From positions 1-25,501 of the forward strand of contig CAZZLQ010000037.1 of assembly GCA_964655245.1 (NCBI GenBank): a stretch of 25,501 bases of DNA, written 5' to 3'. The notes beneath the pieces are model-generated. The model saw only the letters and a list, made by a program, of their open reading frames with translations, did no database searches and was not told the origin of the DNA. Position numbers and translations under genes: made by a program. This DNA comes from JBEIHI01 sp964655245 (GTDB lineage: Bacteria; Bdellovibrionota; UBA2394). Below are positions 1 to 8,278 of the stretch, one piece after another. The first letter of the stretch is position 1. Every line of letters begins with the position of its first letter.

Positions 1-521
1 ATCGGATTGAGGATGAGTTTTGTCCTGAAGAGAAAAAGAAAATCAAAAAGGTACCTTATTTTGAGGTGGTGAATTTGCCCAAGCTCAAAAAGGGAAAGTA
101 TGAGTTGTGGCACACTCAAATGATTGAGCGACCCGCTGCTATTTTGGAGATCGAAGAAGCTCAGAACAAAGCAAGCACGGATAACGTCGTGTATGCGCTC
201 GTGGACTCAGCAGTGGTAGAGCCTGATCAAGCTGCTGAGAGCTCTTATAATATTACTCTTTACGGTGAATTCATCGATAGCTGTCATGAGATTGATATTG
301 AGAACTCGATGGCTCAGCCTGCCGGAGATCAGGTGGTTGTCATTCTGCCCAAGATTAAAACTCTCAAGCGAGATGATTGCCATCCTGAGAAGCGCCGATT
401 CTCCAGGACTCTTCCCATCAAGGATCCTTCAAAAATTTTAAAGGTGGGAAGCCGAACGCTGTTTCACATTCGTCTAATGAACGGAAAGTCTTTCAATATC
501 ATTCAGACTTTGACACGCTAG
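1..521 (+). CDS. Hypothetical protein, 5'-truncated by the window edge
   Basis: The reading frame is open from the first complete codon at position 3 to the TAG at 519-521, so the gene very probably starts upstream of the window. Two consecutive GTG codons at 66-71 could act as a start, but the codons before them also read as plausible protein (Glu/Lys-rich, then VPYFEVVNLP), and no clear Shine-Dalgarno sequence precedes them. The visible part is mixed alpha/beta in composition, with three Cys (in EFCPEE, DSCHE and DDCHPE) and a basic C-terminus, and no membrane segment. I do not recognise a family. The stop lies 7 bases before the ATG of the DUF1295 gene, so the two are probably cotranscribed. 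Real coding is likely; the function is unknown. Confidence 0.7.
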   Translation, partial: RIEDEFCPEEKKKIKKVPYFEVVNLPKLKKGKYELWHTQMIERPAAILEIEEAQNKASTDNVVYALVDSAVVEPDQAAESSYNITLYGEFIDSCHEIDIENSMAQPAGDQVVVILPKIKTLKRDDCHPEKRRFSRTLPIKDPSKILKVGSRTLFHIRLMNGKSFNIIQTLTR

Positions 522-528
522 AGGTGTG

Positions 529-1296
529 ATGGAATTGGTTCTCTCGGGTTGGGCTCTTGCTGCCGCTCTCATGGTGGCCATGTGGCTTTATCAATGGAAA
601 GCGGTCAATGCGAGTCATGTGGATGTGGCGTGGGCCTATGGTGTTGGTCTGCTGGCTTTGCTCTATACATTCTATCTTCAAGCTTTTACGGATGCTCAGC
701 TGCTTGTCCTCGCCTGTGCTCTGGTTTGGAGTTTACGGCTAGGGACTTTTTTGTGGCTTCGAATGCGCGGCAAGCCCGAGGATTCTCGATACAAGGACTT
801 ACGCACCCGATGGAGTCAGACGAAGTTTTTTGTCTTCTACCAGTTTCAGGCCCTTGCAATTGTTTTCTTTTCCGTGCCCATTTTGATCTCGCTTCAGTAC
901 GTCAGTGATTTGGCTCTTGAGTCTTTGAACTGTGTTTTGGGGGCTTCGATCGCCGCTATCTCTCTTTGGGGAGAGGGGATTGCCGATCGGCAGCTGTCGC
1001 GGTTCAAAAAAAATCCATCTCATGGTGGAAAAACCTGTCGGGCAGGGTTGTGGAAGTATTCTCGTCATCCCAATTATTTTTTTGAATGGGTTTTTTGGTT
1101 TGCCTTTGTGGCCTTTGGCTGGGGCAGTCAGCAGTGGATACTCACGTTGTTGGGTCCAGTGGTCATGTTGATTTTGCTCTTTGGTGTTACCGGCATTCCA
1201 CCCTCGGAAGCGAGAGCTCTCGAGAGTCGAGGTGAGGACTATCGAGACTATCAATCAAAAACGTCGGCTTTCATTCCATGGTTTCCTAAGTCCTAG
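529..1296 (+). CDS. DUF1295 / steroid 5-alpha-reductase-like integral membrane protein
   Basis: A 255-residue protein made mostly of hydrophobic helices, with about six membrane segments. Near residues 177-187 it carries the motif SRHPNYFFEW, which corresponds to the RHPNYxxE element shared by DUF1295, steroid 5-alpha reductase C-terminal domains, sterol reductases and isoprenylcysteine methyltransferases. The following GIPPSEARALESRGEDYRDYQ stretch is the family's typical C-terminal end. The biochemical reaction of DUF1295 proteins is not established; a reductase acting on a membrane lipid is a reasonable inference. ATG 529 is preferred over the adjacent GTG 526 because GAGG (521-524) then has better spacing. 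The next gene, a CFA-type methyltransferase, follows after 23 bases. DUF1295 and CFA-type genes are often paired in proteobacteria, so a joint lipid modification is likely. Confidence 0.85.
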   Translation: MELVLSGWALAAALMVAMWLYQWKAVNASHVDVAWAYGVGLLALLYTFYLQAFTDAQLLVLACALVWSLRLGTFLWLRMRGKPEDSRYKDLRTRWSQTKFFVFYQFQALAIVFFSVPILISLQYVSDLALESLNCVLGASIAAISLWGEGIADRQLSRFKKNPSHGGKTCRAGLWKYSRHPNYFFEWVFWFAFVAFGWGSQQWILTLLGPVVMLILLFGVTGIPPSEARALESRGEDYRDYQSKTSAFIPWFPKS

Positions 1297-1319
1297 TTCT
1301 TGAAGTAGAACGATTTGGC

Positions 1320-2351
1320 ATGGAGATGATTGATCTTGCTGAGCGTGGCTTGATTCCTGATTTTTTGATCCGAAAGGGAATTCGAAATCTTTTGAATCTT
1401 CGACTTCAAAGTGAATGGAAGGGGTCGGAGGAGGAGACTCAATTTCAGTTGCAGTCGTTCTTTCGGAAGCTTTTCGAGGCCCCTATTGCTCTTCGAACAA
1501 CAGATTCAAAAGAGCAGCATTATGAAGTGCCCACTGAGTTTTTTCTTCAAACACTGGGACCTCGTTTGAAGTATTCATCCTGTTATTACGACGATGGTGT
1601 TCGTGGTCTTGCTCAAGCTGAAGAGCGGATGCTTTCTTTGACCTGCGAGCGTGCCGATCTGAAAGATGGAATGAAGATTCTTGAGCTTGGGTGTGGTTGG
1701 GGCTCCTTGAGCCTCTGGATGGCGGAAAAGTATCCGTCTGCGAACATCACGGCTGTTTCACACTCTAAAACTCAAAAGGCCTTGATTGATGACCGAGCTC
1801 GGGCTCGAGGTCTCAAAAATCTCACGGTCATTACCCAAGACATGAATGACTTTTCGACAAATGAGCAGTTCGATCGGGTGGTCTCCGTTGAAATGTTTGA
1901 GCATATGCGTAACTGGCCAGAGCTGTTTCGTCGGATTTCCACTTGGCTAAAATCCGATGGACGTTTCTTCATGCACGTGTTTTGTCACAAACGTCTTGCT
2001 TACTTTTTCGAGGACCAAGGATCTGATAACTGGATGGGGCGGTATTTCTTTTCCGGAGGCTTGATGCCATCTCGCGATATGCCATTTCAGTTTTCACAAC
2101 ATCTGGGAGTTCGAGATCATTGGGTCGTTGATGGCCGGCACTACGCGCAGACCTCGGAAGACTGGCTAAAGATGATGGATCTCAACCGTGATGCGATTAT
2201 GCGTTCTTTCTCACAGCATTATGGTCCTGAAGCAGCGAGATGGGTGCAGCGATGGAGAATGTTCTTTATGGCTTGTGCTGAGCTCTTTGATTTCAATGAC
2301 GGTCAGGAGTGGTTCGTCGCCCACTACCTTTTAGCGCCTCATCATCAATAG
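1320..2351 (+). CDS. Cyclopropane-fatty-acid-synthase-family SAM methyltransferase
   Basis: A 343-residue protein of the CFA synthase (mycolic acid cyclopropane synthase) family, which transfers a methylene or methyl group from S-adenosylmethionine to the double bond of phospholipid acyl chains at the membrane. The SAM-binding motif LELGCGWGSL lies at residues 121-130. Residues equivalent to the E. coli Cfa active site are visible: Cys88 in KYSSCYY, Glu194 in MFEH, His219 in FMHVF and Tyr275 in RHYAQ. It is shorter than E. coli Cfa (about 380) because the N-terminal domain is reduced. That and the DUF1295 neighbour suggest a CFA-like paralogue rather than the housekeeping enzyme, so I give no gene symbol. 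The stop codon abuts the stop of the convergent beta-propeller gene with no intergenic base. Confidence 0.88.
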   Translation: MEMIDLAERGLIPDFLIRKGIRNLLNLRLQSEWKGSEEETQFQLQSFFRKLFEAPIALRTTDSKEQHYEVPTEFFLQTLGPRLKYSSCYYDDGVRGLAQAEERMLSLTCERADLKDGMKILELGCGWGSLSLWMAEKYPSANITAVSHSKTQKALIDDRARARGLKNLTVITQDMNDFSTNEQFDRVVSVEMFEHMRNWPELFRRISTWLKSDGRFFMHVFCHKRLAYFFEDQGSDNWMGRYFFSGGLMPSRDMPFQFSQHLGVRDHWVVDGRHYAQTSEDWLKMMDLNRDAIMRSFSQHYGPEAARWVQRWRMFFMACAELFDFNDGQEWFVAHYLLAPHHQ

Positions 2352-3653
2352 CTAGCGCACTCGAATCAGTGAGAGGCGATCCTTAGATTGTCCCTCTGTC
2401 GCACGAATCAAGAGACCTCGGCCATCTAAGGGGTACAGACTAAAAAGAGCGTCTTTAGCACTAGGAGCAATGAGCTTCAGATCAAATTCCAGTTTGCCGT
2501 CGAATGATTTGAGGATGTACGCCCGTTCCCCTCGCTGCGCGACGATTCGATGATCATCAAAGGCTTGGATAGAGATTTGATGTTTGACAGTCGAGGATTC
2601 CGGAATCTCAAAGGTCCAAACTTGCTGGCCAGTGAGCGCATCAACTCCAATGACATGATCCCCCAAAACATAGACGAGCATGGATGCTTGAGTGATCAGC
2701 TGGTGATTTTGCCATGTCAGACTCGACAGTGGCTTTTCCCACATGAGCTCACCCAGATTGCGATCAAGAGCAATGAGGCGTTTGGACGACATCCCATCGT
2801 CTTTGATCGTGGGGACGTAGGTCACAGCGAAAACTTGCTTGTTGTTGCTCGCAAACTGATAATCTGTCTTTTCCATTCCATGGTTGAGTTCAAAGCTCCA
2901 CTCTCGAATAAAAGTGGCCTCAGGATAGTTGAAGCGAAAGGCCTCGAGTTTGGCGTTTTTATTTTTGGCGCCTGGGAATGACGTCATCAATTGATCTCGA
3001 TCTGCAAACAAATGAGGCTCGACACCGCCCGAATGATGAGCGCCAATAAAACCTGCCAGTGCTTTCTCTTTCCAGGCTCCACCCTTTCGATTGAGAAAGC
3101 GGATTCCCTCTTCAAAAACGATCACAAACCAGTCATCAAGCAAATGAAACGAACGATCTGTTGCTGCTTGCTCCAAAAGTTCGTTCATCATTTTTTGATG
3201 GCTTCCGCCCATATTGTTTCGATGCGGAAAGGTAAGGCCCATGACGATATCATGAGCGATGGGTCGTTGAATGAAGGGGACCTGATAGGAGGCGATGAAA
3301 TCACCCGAATCAGCACTAAGTTCTACTATTTTTTTGATACCAATCAGATAAATGCGATTGCCATCTCGAATGAGGATCGGGGCTTGAGTGGGCAAGAAAT
3401 ATTCAGATACCCGAAAGTCCCAGCGAACTCGACCGTCTTGAACGTTCAAGCCTTTCACAAAGGCTCCATCATAAGTGACGATGATTTTTGACCCGGCCAC
3501 TACTTTGAGATCCGAAATGCGATCAGTGGTTTGCCATAGTAAATCGCCGTCTAATCCAGAAATGACTTCTGAGCAGCGGTTCGTTGACGCCGAGACGTAA
3601 GAAGTGGGGGCAACTATGGCCGAAAGGACAAAACAGAGGCTCCAAAACCGCAT
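2352..3653 (-). CDS. Exported PQQ-type beta-propeller protein (BamB-like repeats)
   Basis: A 433-residue protein beginning with a signal peptide (MRFWSLCFVLSAIVAP, likely cut near residue 22 after YVSA). The rest contains repeated blade motifs of the PQQ-like or quinoprotein type, with an Asp/Gly turn followed by a Trp: NVQDGRVRWDF, DRNLGELMWEKPL and DALTGQQVWTFEI, spread across the chain. Such propellers act as periplasmic scaffolds (as BamB does) or as enzymes. No PQQ-ligand set is evident, so a structural role is more likely. It is the last gene of a minus-strand run, 36 bases behind the YbbP-like permease. Its GAGG ribosome-binding site lies 6 bases before the ATG and sits inside a small hairpin. 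It could be an accessory of the YbbAP/TesA system; that is inference. Confidence 0.8.
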   Translation of the reverse strand: MRFWSLCFVLSAIVAPTSYVSASTNRCSEVISGLDGDLLWQTTDRISDLKVVAGSKIIVTYDGAFVKGLNVQDGRVRWDFRVSEYFLPTQAPILIRDGNRIYLIGIKKIVELSADSGDFIASYQVPFIQRPIAHDIVMGLTFPHRNNMGGSHQKMMNELLEQAATDRSFHLLDDWFVIVFEEGIRFLNRKGGAWKEKALAGFIGAHHSGGVEPHLFADRDQLMTSFPGAKNKNAKLEAFRFNYPEATFIREWSFELNHGMEKTDYQFASNNKQVFAVTYVPTIKDDGMSSKRLIALDRNLGELMWEKPLSSLTWQNHQLITQASMLVYVLGDHVIGVDALTGQQVWTFEIPESSTVKHQISIQAFDDHRIVAQRGERAYILKSFDGKLEFDLKLIAPSAKDALFSLYPLDGRGLLIRATEGQSKDRLSLIRVR

Positions 3654-3657
3654 CCCG

Positions 3658-3679
3658 GACCTCTACCAGCGAGGAGGTC
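3658..3679 (-). promoter_or_regulatory. Hairpin covering the ribosome-binding site of the beta-propeller gene
   Basis: On the minus-strand RNA, GACCUC (3679-3674) can pair with GAGGUC (3663-3658) over a 10-base loop. The second arm contains the GAGG Shine-Dalgarno element that lies 6 bases before the ATG at 3653-3651. A second inverted repeat, CGTTGC/GCAACG (3681-3686 with 3695-3700), lies just upstream and overlaps the permease stop codon. The paired stems could couple translation of the propeller to passage of ribosomes through the permease end. The stems are only 6 bp each, so this is tentative. Confidence 0.35.
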
Positions 3680-3689
3680 TCGTTGCAAG

Positions 3690-6125
3690 TTAGCGCAACG
3701 CTCTTAAAATCAGGTTTTTAGCCACCCTAGAGCCCAAAATCCCGCAAATCCCAGCAATTGCTGCGGCTGTGGCCAGAGTCATTAACCACGATAACTTCAC
3801 CTCGAATTCGAAGAAGCCCCAAACAAGAACCGAGACGCCAAGGGCGGAGAATGCAAAGCCCACAAATCCTCCCATCAGCCCCAGAAACAAATACTCATAG
3901 AAAAAGACCTTCGAAACCGTCCGGCGCCTTCCTCCTAAAGCCAGCATCACAGAGGCTTCGTAGCGACGATTCCAAAGGCTAAAGAGAAGAAGCCCCAAAA
4001 ACGTTAAGGTCACCAGACTCAGCGAGAGAAGGCTCGCCATCTGAAGACTAAATGCCATGTTCTGAATAATCCCCAGAACTCGATCGAGAGTGCGACGGAT
4101 ATCAAGAACAGAAACGGTGGGGAACTCATTGAGCGTCTTCAGGAGCAAGTCCTGAGCTTGAGATGAATCCTGAGTATAGACGGATGCGATAAGAGTTTTG
4201 GGCGCATCCTCCAAATGCCCAGGTTCAAACTGAATGAAAAACGCGGGATGAAACTTCAGCCAATCCACCTCGCGGATGCTTGTTGCTTGACCCTCAATAG
4301 ACACTCCCAAAATATCAAACTCAAGTCGGTCTCCGATTTTGAGATTGGATCTTTCGGCAAACTCTTTCTCAAGAGATAGGGCGGCAACTCCAGGGGTGGG
4401 GTCTATTTTTTGAATGACCTTTTCTGAGCTTAAGAGTTTTTCACGATAACTCAATCGAACAGGAAACTTCCTCACTCTTCCATCTGAAGGGGGTTCTCCA
4501 TTCACTCGTATCAAGCGAGCAGGTATCATTGGAGAGACATAACGAGCTTCAGCCCCCTCCTTGCTCACAAACGTGGAGAGGGTTTCAACCTCTTCCTCGG
4601 GGATATTGAAAACGAACAGAGCTGGAAGGTCCGACGCCTTCGTTACTTTGAGTTGATTTTCGAGGGAGCTTTCGATGTGCGGAATAATCTGAATGAAAAA
4701 TGAGACAAAGGATATCGCAATGAAGGAGAGCGTCACAGAGAGGCGAGACTTTGAGAGATTGATCAGCGCGATGTGAAGCGCTCCCTGTTTTGTGCGCCCC
4801 AAAAGGGACTTAATCAAAATCCATTTTAGCGCGAGGCTTCCCAAGATCAAAAACGCTAACAGAGCCAAGATTCCAACGCTTAACTTCAAGCTCTGTGTCA
4901 GCCAAAGAGTCAAAGCAAAAACGCACCCAAGGATGGGGAGAACCCCTTGCCACGAGAGATCGGTCGGACCATGTTCCTCGCCCGAGCTTGAAGCAAAGAG
5001 CTGGGCAATTCTAGCCTTTGTGATCTCTCGATAGGCGGGCAGCACAAAAAGAATGCTGAGAATGAGTGCCCCACCAAATGCTATTGCGAGATCAAAGGCT
5101 GTGAGGAACCAGGCAAAGTTTCCTAGTCCCTGATCTCGAATCCAGGATTCGCCCTGAGACGTGACAAAAGGGAGAATAGCGGTGGCAAATCCAAAAGCGA
5201 TGCCGGCCAGGCATGCCACTTGAATACAAAAATAGAAGATGAGCTGAGAGTTTCTGACTCCAAACATTTTCAACGTGGCCATTTGAGCGAGTCTTCGCCG
5301 CAGGAATCCCTGAAACAAAGTAAAAGAGACAAACAAAGACATCAAAACCACGCTGAGGCTCAAAAGATAGATCGTCTTCTCGAAGACTCCAAAGAAACGT
5401 TTGAGAATATCGAGGCTGTCTTCGGGAGTTGAAATAAAAAATTCATCCTGAATCTTCTCCCTAAGGATGGTGAGTTGCTCAGCCGTTAGAGCATTGGGGA
5501 GCAAATAAAATGTACGATAGAAAATCTGTGATCCTGAAGAGATCAATCCCGTCTCTTGCGAAAATTTTTGGTGGATATAAACGCGGGGAGTGAAAGCAAA
5601 AATTCTGGCTGTTGCCCCTGGATCATCCCGCACGACTGATTCAATACGGAAGGTTTTTCGACCAATCAAAATGCTATCGCCCAACTGGAGTTTGAGCTGA
5701 GCGAGGACCTCCGGATAGACATAGGCTACGGGTCCTTCCTCTAAGGAAGGACCTTCAGGTTCTCGGTCAATCGAGCCGGTGAGCGGGTAACTCGAATCAA
5801 TAGCCCTAATCTCGCAAAGAAGTGCTCCCCCTTGACTTGAAATCATTGAGCGGAAGTCCGTGGTTGAAGCAGTTGCTGTCGGTTTGAGAGTTTCAATAAG
5901 TTGATTCTTCAGCTGATCATTCATGGGCTGGAGACTTGAAAGAGAAAGATCGGCCGAGAGGGTTGAGCGAGCCTGCTCGTAGACAAATCGCTGGATTGAA
6001 GACTTAAAGCTCAAGCTCACCAGGGCTGAGAAAAAAGCCAATGAAAGAAAGAAAATCATCCAAATGATCTTCTTTCGATGAAACCAAAGATCTTTGAGTG
6101 CTAACCTGCTGAGGTTGAGAATCAT
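3690..6125 (-). CDS. ybbP: ABC transporter permease, FtsX/MacB type (YbbP-like)
   Basis: An 811-residue inner-membrane permease, close in length to E. coli YbbP (about 800). After a first membrane helix at roughly residues 20-40 comes a long extracytoplasmic domain. Helices follow at about 250-270, 298-322, 343-366, 395-415, 417-440 and 462-482, then a second periplasmic domain (about 485-690), then three C-terminal helices (from about 695). This ten-helix layout with two periplasmic domains is the duplicated FtsX arrangement of YbbP-like permeases. The start codon overlaps the end of the ATPase gene by 4 bases, indicating translational coupling. Members of this superfamily move lipids or lipoproteins, or act as mechanotransmitters; the substrate of YbbAP is not firmly established. 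Confidence 0.88.
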   Translation of the reverse strand: MILNLSRLALKDLWFHRKKIIWMIFFLSLAFFSALVSLSFKSSIQRFVYEQARSTLSADLSLSSLQPMNDQLKNQLIETLKPTATASTTDFRSMISSQGGALLCEIRAIDSSYPLTGSIDREPEGPSLEEGPVAYVYPEVLAQLKLQLGDSILIGRKTFRIESVVRDDPGATARIFAFTPRVYIHQKFSQETGLISSGSQIFYRTFYLLPNALTAEQLTILREKIQDEFFISTPEDSLDILKRFFGVFEKTIYLLSLSVVLMSLFVSFTLFQGFLRRRLAQMATLKMFGVRNSQLIFYFCIQVACLAGIAFGFATAILPFVTSQGESWIRDQGLGNFAWFLTAFDLAIAFGGALILSILFVLPAYREITKARIAQLFASSSGEEHGPTDLSWQGVLPILGCVFALTLWLTQSLKLSVGILALLAFLILGSLALKWILIKSLLGRTKQGALHIALINLSKSRLSVTLSFIAISFVSFFIQIIPHIESSLENQLKVTKASDLPALFVFNIPEEEVETLSTFVSKEGAEARYVSPMIPARLIRVNGEPPSDGRVRKFPVRLSYREKLLSSEKVIQKIDPTPGVAALSLEKEFAERSNLKIGDRLEFDILGVSIEGQATSIREVDWLKFHPAFFIQFEPGHLEDAPKTLIASVYTQDSSQAQDLLLKTLNEFPTVSVLDIRRTLDRVLGIIQNMAFSLQMASLLSLSLVTLTFLGLLLFSLWNRRYEASVMLALGGRRRTVSKVFFYEYLFLGLMGGFVGFAFSALGVSVLVWGFFEFEVKLSWLMTLATAAAIAGICGILGSRVAKNLILRALR

Positions 6126-6799
6126 AACTCATCCACGCGCTGCAGCTGTCCGTGATTCATCCGATAGATGGTCTGACATTTCCTGGCCAGATCGACATCA
6201 TGAGTGGCAATCACTAAGGCGGTGCTCCGTCGTTGCGGTAGCTCAAAGAGCAAGTTTGAAATGCTGATCGCCGTTTCATCGTCTAAACTCGCGGTGGGCT
6301 CATCAGCGAGAAGAACCATGGGATTCAACACGAGTGCTCGCGCAATAGCGACTCGCTGACATTCTCCCCGGCTCAATTGGTGGGGGTAGTGATGCGACCG
6401 ATGAGAGAGTCCGACAGCCTCCAACAGGCTCCTGGCGAATTGACTGTTGGCGTCTGCTTGAGCCGTGAGCTCTAGCGGAAGCTTGATGTTTTCGAACGCT
6501 GTCAAATGCGGCAAGAGATGAAACTGCTGGAAAATGAGGCCGATCTTCTTTGATCGAACTTGTGCTGATTCTTCATCGGAGAGCTGCGTCCACTCAAAAC
6601 CGTCGATCGTAATCTTGCCCTGCGAAGGATTGTCTAAACCCGCGAGAAGCGACAGCAGGGTTGATTTGCCAGATCCCGAGCGACCGACAATGGCAATGCT
6701 TTCTCCCGGCTTCACCGCGAGAGAAACCCCTTTCAGGATCTCAAGAGGGACTGGAGAGCTTGGAAATTTTTTGAAAACTGAATCAGCGACTAAGATCAT
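6122..6799 (-). CDS. ybbA: ABC transporter ATP-binding protein (YbbA/LolD family)
   Basis: A 225-residue ATPase with all nucleotide-binding motifs: Walker A GRSGSGKST (39-47), Q-loop Gln91 in IFQQF, signature LSRGECQRVAIARA (142-155), Walker B VLLADEP (162-168), D-loop SLDD and switch His200 in ATHD. The length and sequence are typical of the LolD/YbbA/MacB group that pairs with FtsX-type permeases. The signature has Arg in place of the first Gly of LSGGE, a tolerated variant. It overlaps its neighbours by 4 bases on both sides (hydrolase upstream, permease downstream). The resulting order hydrolase-ATPase-permease equals tesA-ybbA-ybbP of E. coli, except that there tesA is divergently transcribed. 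Confidence 0.92.
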   Translation of the reverse strand: MILVADSVFKKFPSSPVPLEILKGVSLAVKPGESIAIVGRSGSGKSTLLSLLAGLDNPSQGKITIDGFEWTQLSDEESAQVRSKKIGLIFQQFHLLPHLTAFENIKLPLELTAQADANSQFARSLLEAVGLSHRSHHYPHQLSRGECQRVAIARALVLNPMVLLADEPTASLDDETAISISNLLFELPQRRSTALVIATHDVDLARKCQTIYRMNHGQLQRVDEL

Positions 6800-7377
6800 A
6801 AAAGAGGCCTCAAATGCTTGTAGACGGTTTGGGAAACAATCAAATGACCCTTTTCGTTGGGGTGAATGCCATCTGGAAGATTCAAATCCTTCTGTCCGCC
6901 AACTCCCTCAAGAATAAATGGGATGAGCGGGATCTTTTCCTCTCGAGCAAGCTCTGGAAAAATCCTCTCAAATGCGTTGGCATAAGGCGTTCCATAGTTC
7001 TGAAAAATCCTCATTCCAGCGAGCAAGACTTGAACCTGATTTTGCTTCGCAAGTTGGATCGTCTTTCTTAAGTTTTCTTTGATGACGGGTGGAGGTGTTC
7101 CTTTGAGGGCGTCATTTCCACCGAGCTGCAGAATGACAATCTGAGGCTTGGATTTGAGTTGCCACTTGAGCCGACCCGGGCCGCTAGAGCTCAGGCTACC
7201 GCTGATCGATCCGTTCACGATCTGTACGTTCAACTTTTGGGATTGGAGCTCTTTTTCGACAAGCGCAGGATAGGCCAAAACCGTTTCCACGCCGTAGCCG
7301 TCTGAAATCGAGTCACCTAGAATGAGAACTTTCTTTGGGCTGCTTAAGGCCAGCAAGAAGAGAAAAAGAGCGGTCAT
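6796..7377 (-). CDS. tesA: SGNH-fold esterase/lysophospholipase, TesA-like
   Basis: A 193-residue hydrolase of the GDSL/SGNH family. Block I GDSISDGYG carries the nucleophile Ser23, block III GGND carries Asn88, and block V DGIH supplies Asp169 and His172. Block II is present as NGSISGSLSSSG. The N-terminus MTALFLFLLALSS is hydrophobic and short, compatible with export to the periplasm as for E. coli TesA, a thioesterase/lysophospholipase I. Similar enzymes are annotated as arylesterases. It lies 27 bases after the PilZ gene and overlaps ybbA by 4 bases. Linkage to ybbAP is conserved in many proteobacteria and suggests a shared role in lipid or ester turnover at the envelope. The natural substrate cannot be read from sequence. 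Confidence 0.88.
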   Translation of the reverse strand: MTALFLFLLALSSPKKVLILGDSISDGYGVETVLAYPALVEKELQSQKLNVQIVNGSISGSLSSSGPGRLKWQLKSKPQIVILQLGGNDALKGTPPPVIKENLRKTIQLAKQNQVQVLLAGMRIFQNYGTPYANAFERIFPELAREEKIPLIPFILEGVGGQKDLNLPDGIHPNEKGHLIVSQTVYKHLRPLL

Positions 7378-7404
7378 GCCGGAATCATAAACAGTCGGGG
7401 TGGT

Positions 7405-8265
7405 CTATCTCAAGCGAACTCTCGAAGTTGGAGCGGTCTTGGACTTTCGAGCCTCTGGCGCCATTTGTTGTGCACCCTCAATAGTCTTTCGAAGCGGAGC
7501 TGGCAAATCATTGAGATTGACAGGCTCTTCCATCAACCCATTTTGCATAGAGATTATGGTGTGCTGAGTGCCTTGCTGGGTATCGTGTGAAAGCTGAATC
7601 TTGATCGAAGGGCTAATACTTGCTGATGATGGTTTGAGAGCAGAGAGCGATTCTTTGATCTCTTCATTGGTAAGAACAGAAAGATTGAGCGCCACCAAAA
7701 TCCCGACTGCCAACCATGCGACGGATTGCTTGCGGAAGAACTTTGCTCGCTGATTTCGGATATCTCTACGATTCGAGATTCTTTCAAAGACTCCCTCTCT
7801 CTTTTCAGGACGGGCAAGAAGTCCCTCATCTGCGGCAACCTTCTTCACGATGCTTTCAAGTCTGCGGCGAGATTCCAGGTCGGTATTTTCGATTTGAAGG
7901 CCAATACCATCTGTGCCATGTCGAACAACGCGTGCGCTCAAGAAACACTCTAAATTCTGGCTCGAGTCATTACTGGGAATCTCGAGGCGTATCTGAATGA
8001 GTGTGTTGAGTGTCGGACGATCAGAGGTTCTGACAAAGAGACCGCCCGTTGAAACGTCTCGAATATAAAACTTCGCAAATGCATTTTGGGTCGGAAATGA
8101 AACGGAGATTGCAGAGTCTTTGAGCTCGTGGCGAAAGTGTTGGCGCCTCTCGGCTCCAGCGCTGGGTAGGGGCATTACATTCGTCACAGCTGATGCCGCT
8201 TGATCCCAAGGAGAAGTAGAAGAAGTGGGAGAGGGAGTTTCCTTTTTTATTGTTAAGTCCTTCAC
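7405..8265 (-). CDS. PilZ-domain protein with one transmembrane segment
   Basis: A 286-residue protein. Residues about 38-145 form a PilZ domain with both cyclic-di-GMP-binding elements: RxxxR as R41-QHF-R45, and D/NxSxxG as DVSTGG (70-75). A basic stretch is followed by one membrane helix at about 182-198 (AWLAVGILVALNLSVL) and a roughly 85-residue tail that is probably extracytoplasmic. The start is GTG at 8265, with GAGAG about 8 bases before it. The gene follows the PilX-like gene by only 13 bases, so it is probably part of a pilus-related transcript and may report cyclic-di-GMP level to the envelope machinery. PilZ binding is supported by intact motifs; the partner is unknown. Confidence 0.88.
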   Translation of the reverse strand: MKDLTIKKETPSPTSSTSPWDQAASAVTNVMPLPSAGAERRQHFRHELKDSAISVSFPTQNAFAKFYIRDVSTGGLFVRTSDRPTLNTLIQIRLEIPSNDSSQNLECFLSARVVRHGTDGIGLQIENTDLESRRRLESIVKKVAADEGLLARPEKREGVFERISNRRDIRNQRAKFFRKQSVAWLAVGILVALNLSVLTNEEIKESLSALKPSSASISPSIKIQLSHDTQQGTQHTIISMQNGLMEEPVNLNDLPAPLRKTIEGAQQMAPEARKSKTAPTSRVRLR

Positions 8266-8278
8266 TTCAATCTCTCAC

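Noticed and set aside
2991..3491. Plus-strand ORF of 166 codons opposite the beta-propeller gene
   Set aside because: The minus-strand frame has a signal peptide and repeated blade motifs; the plus-strand frame has neither a start signal nor a family pattern.
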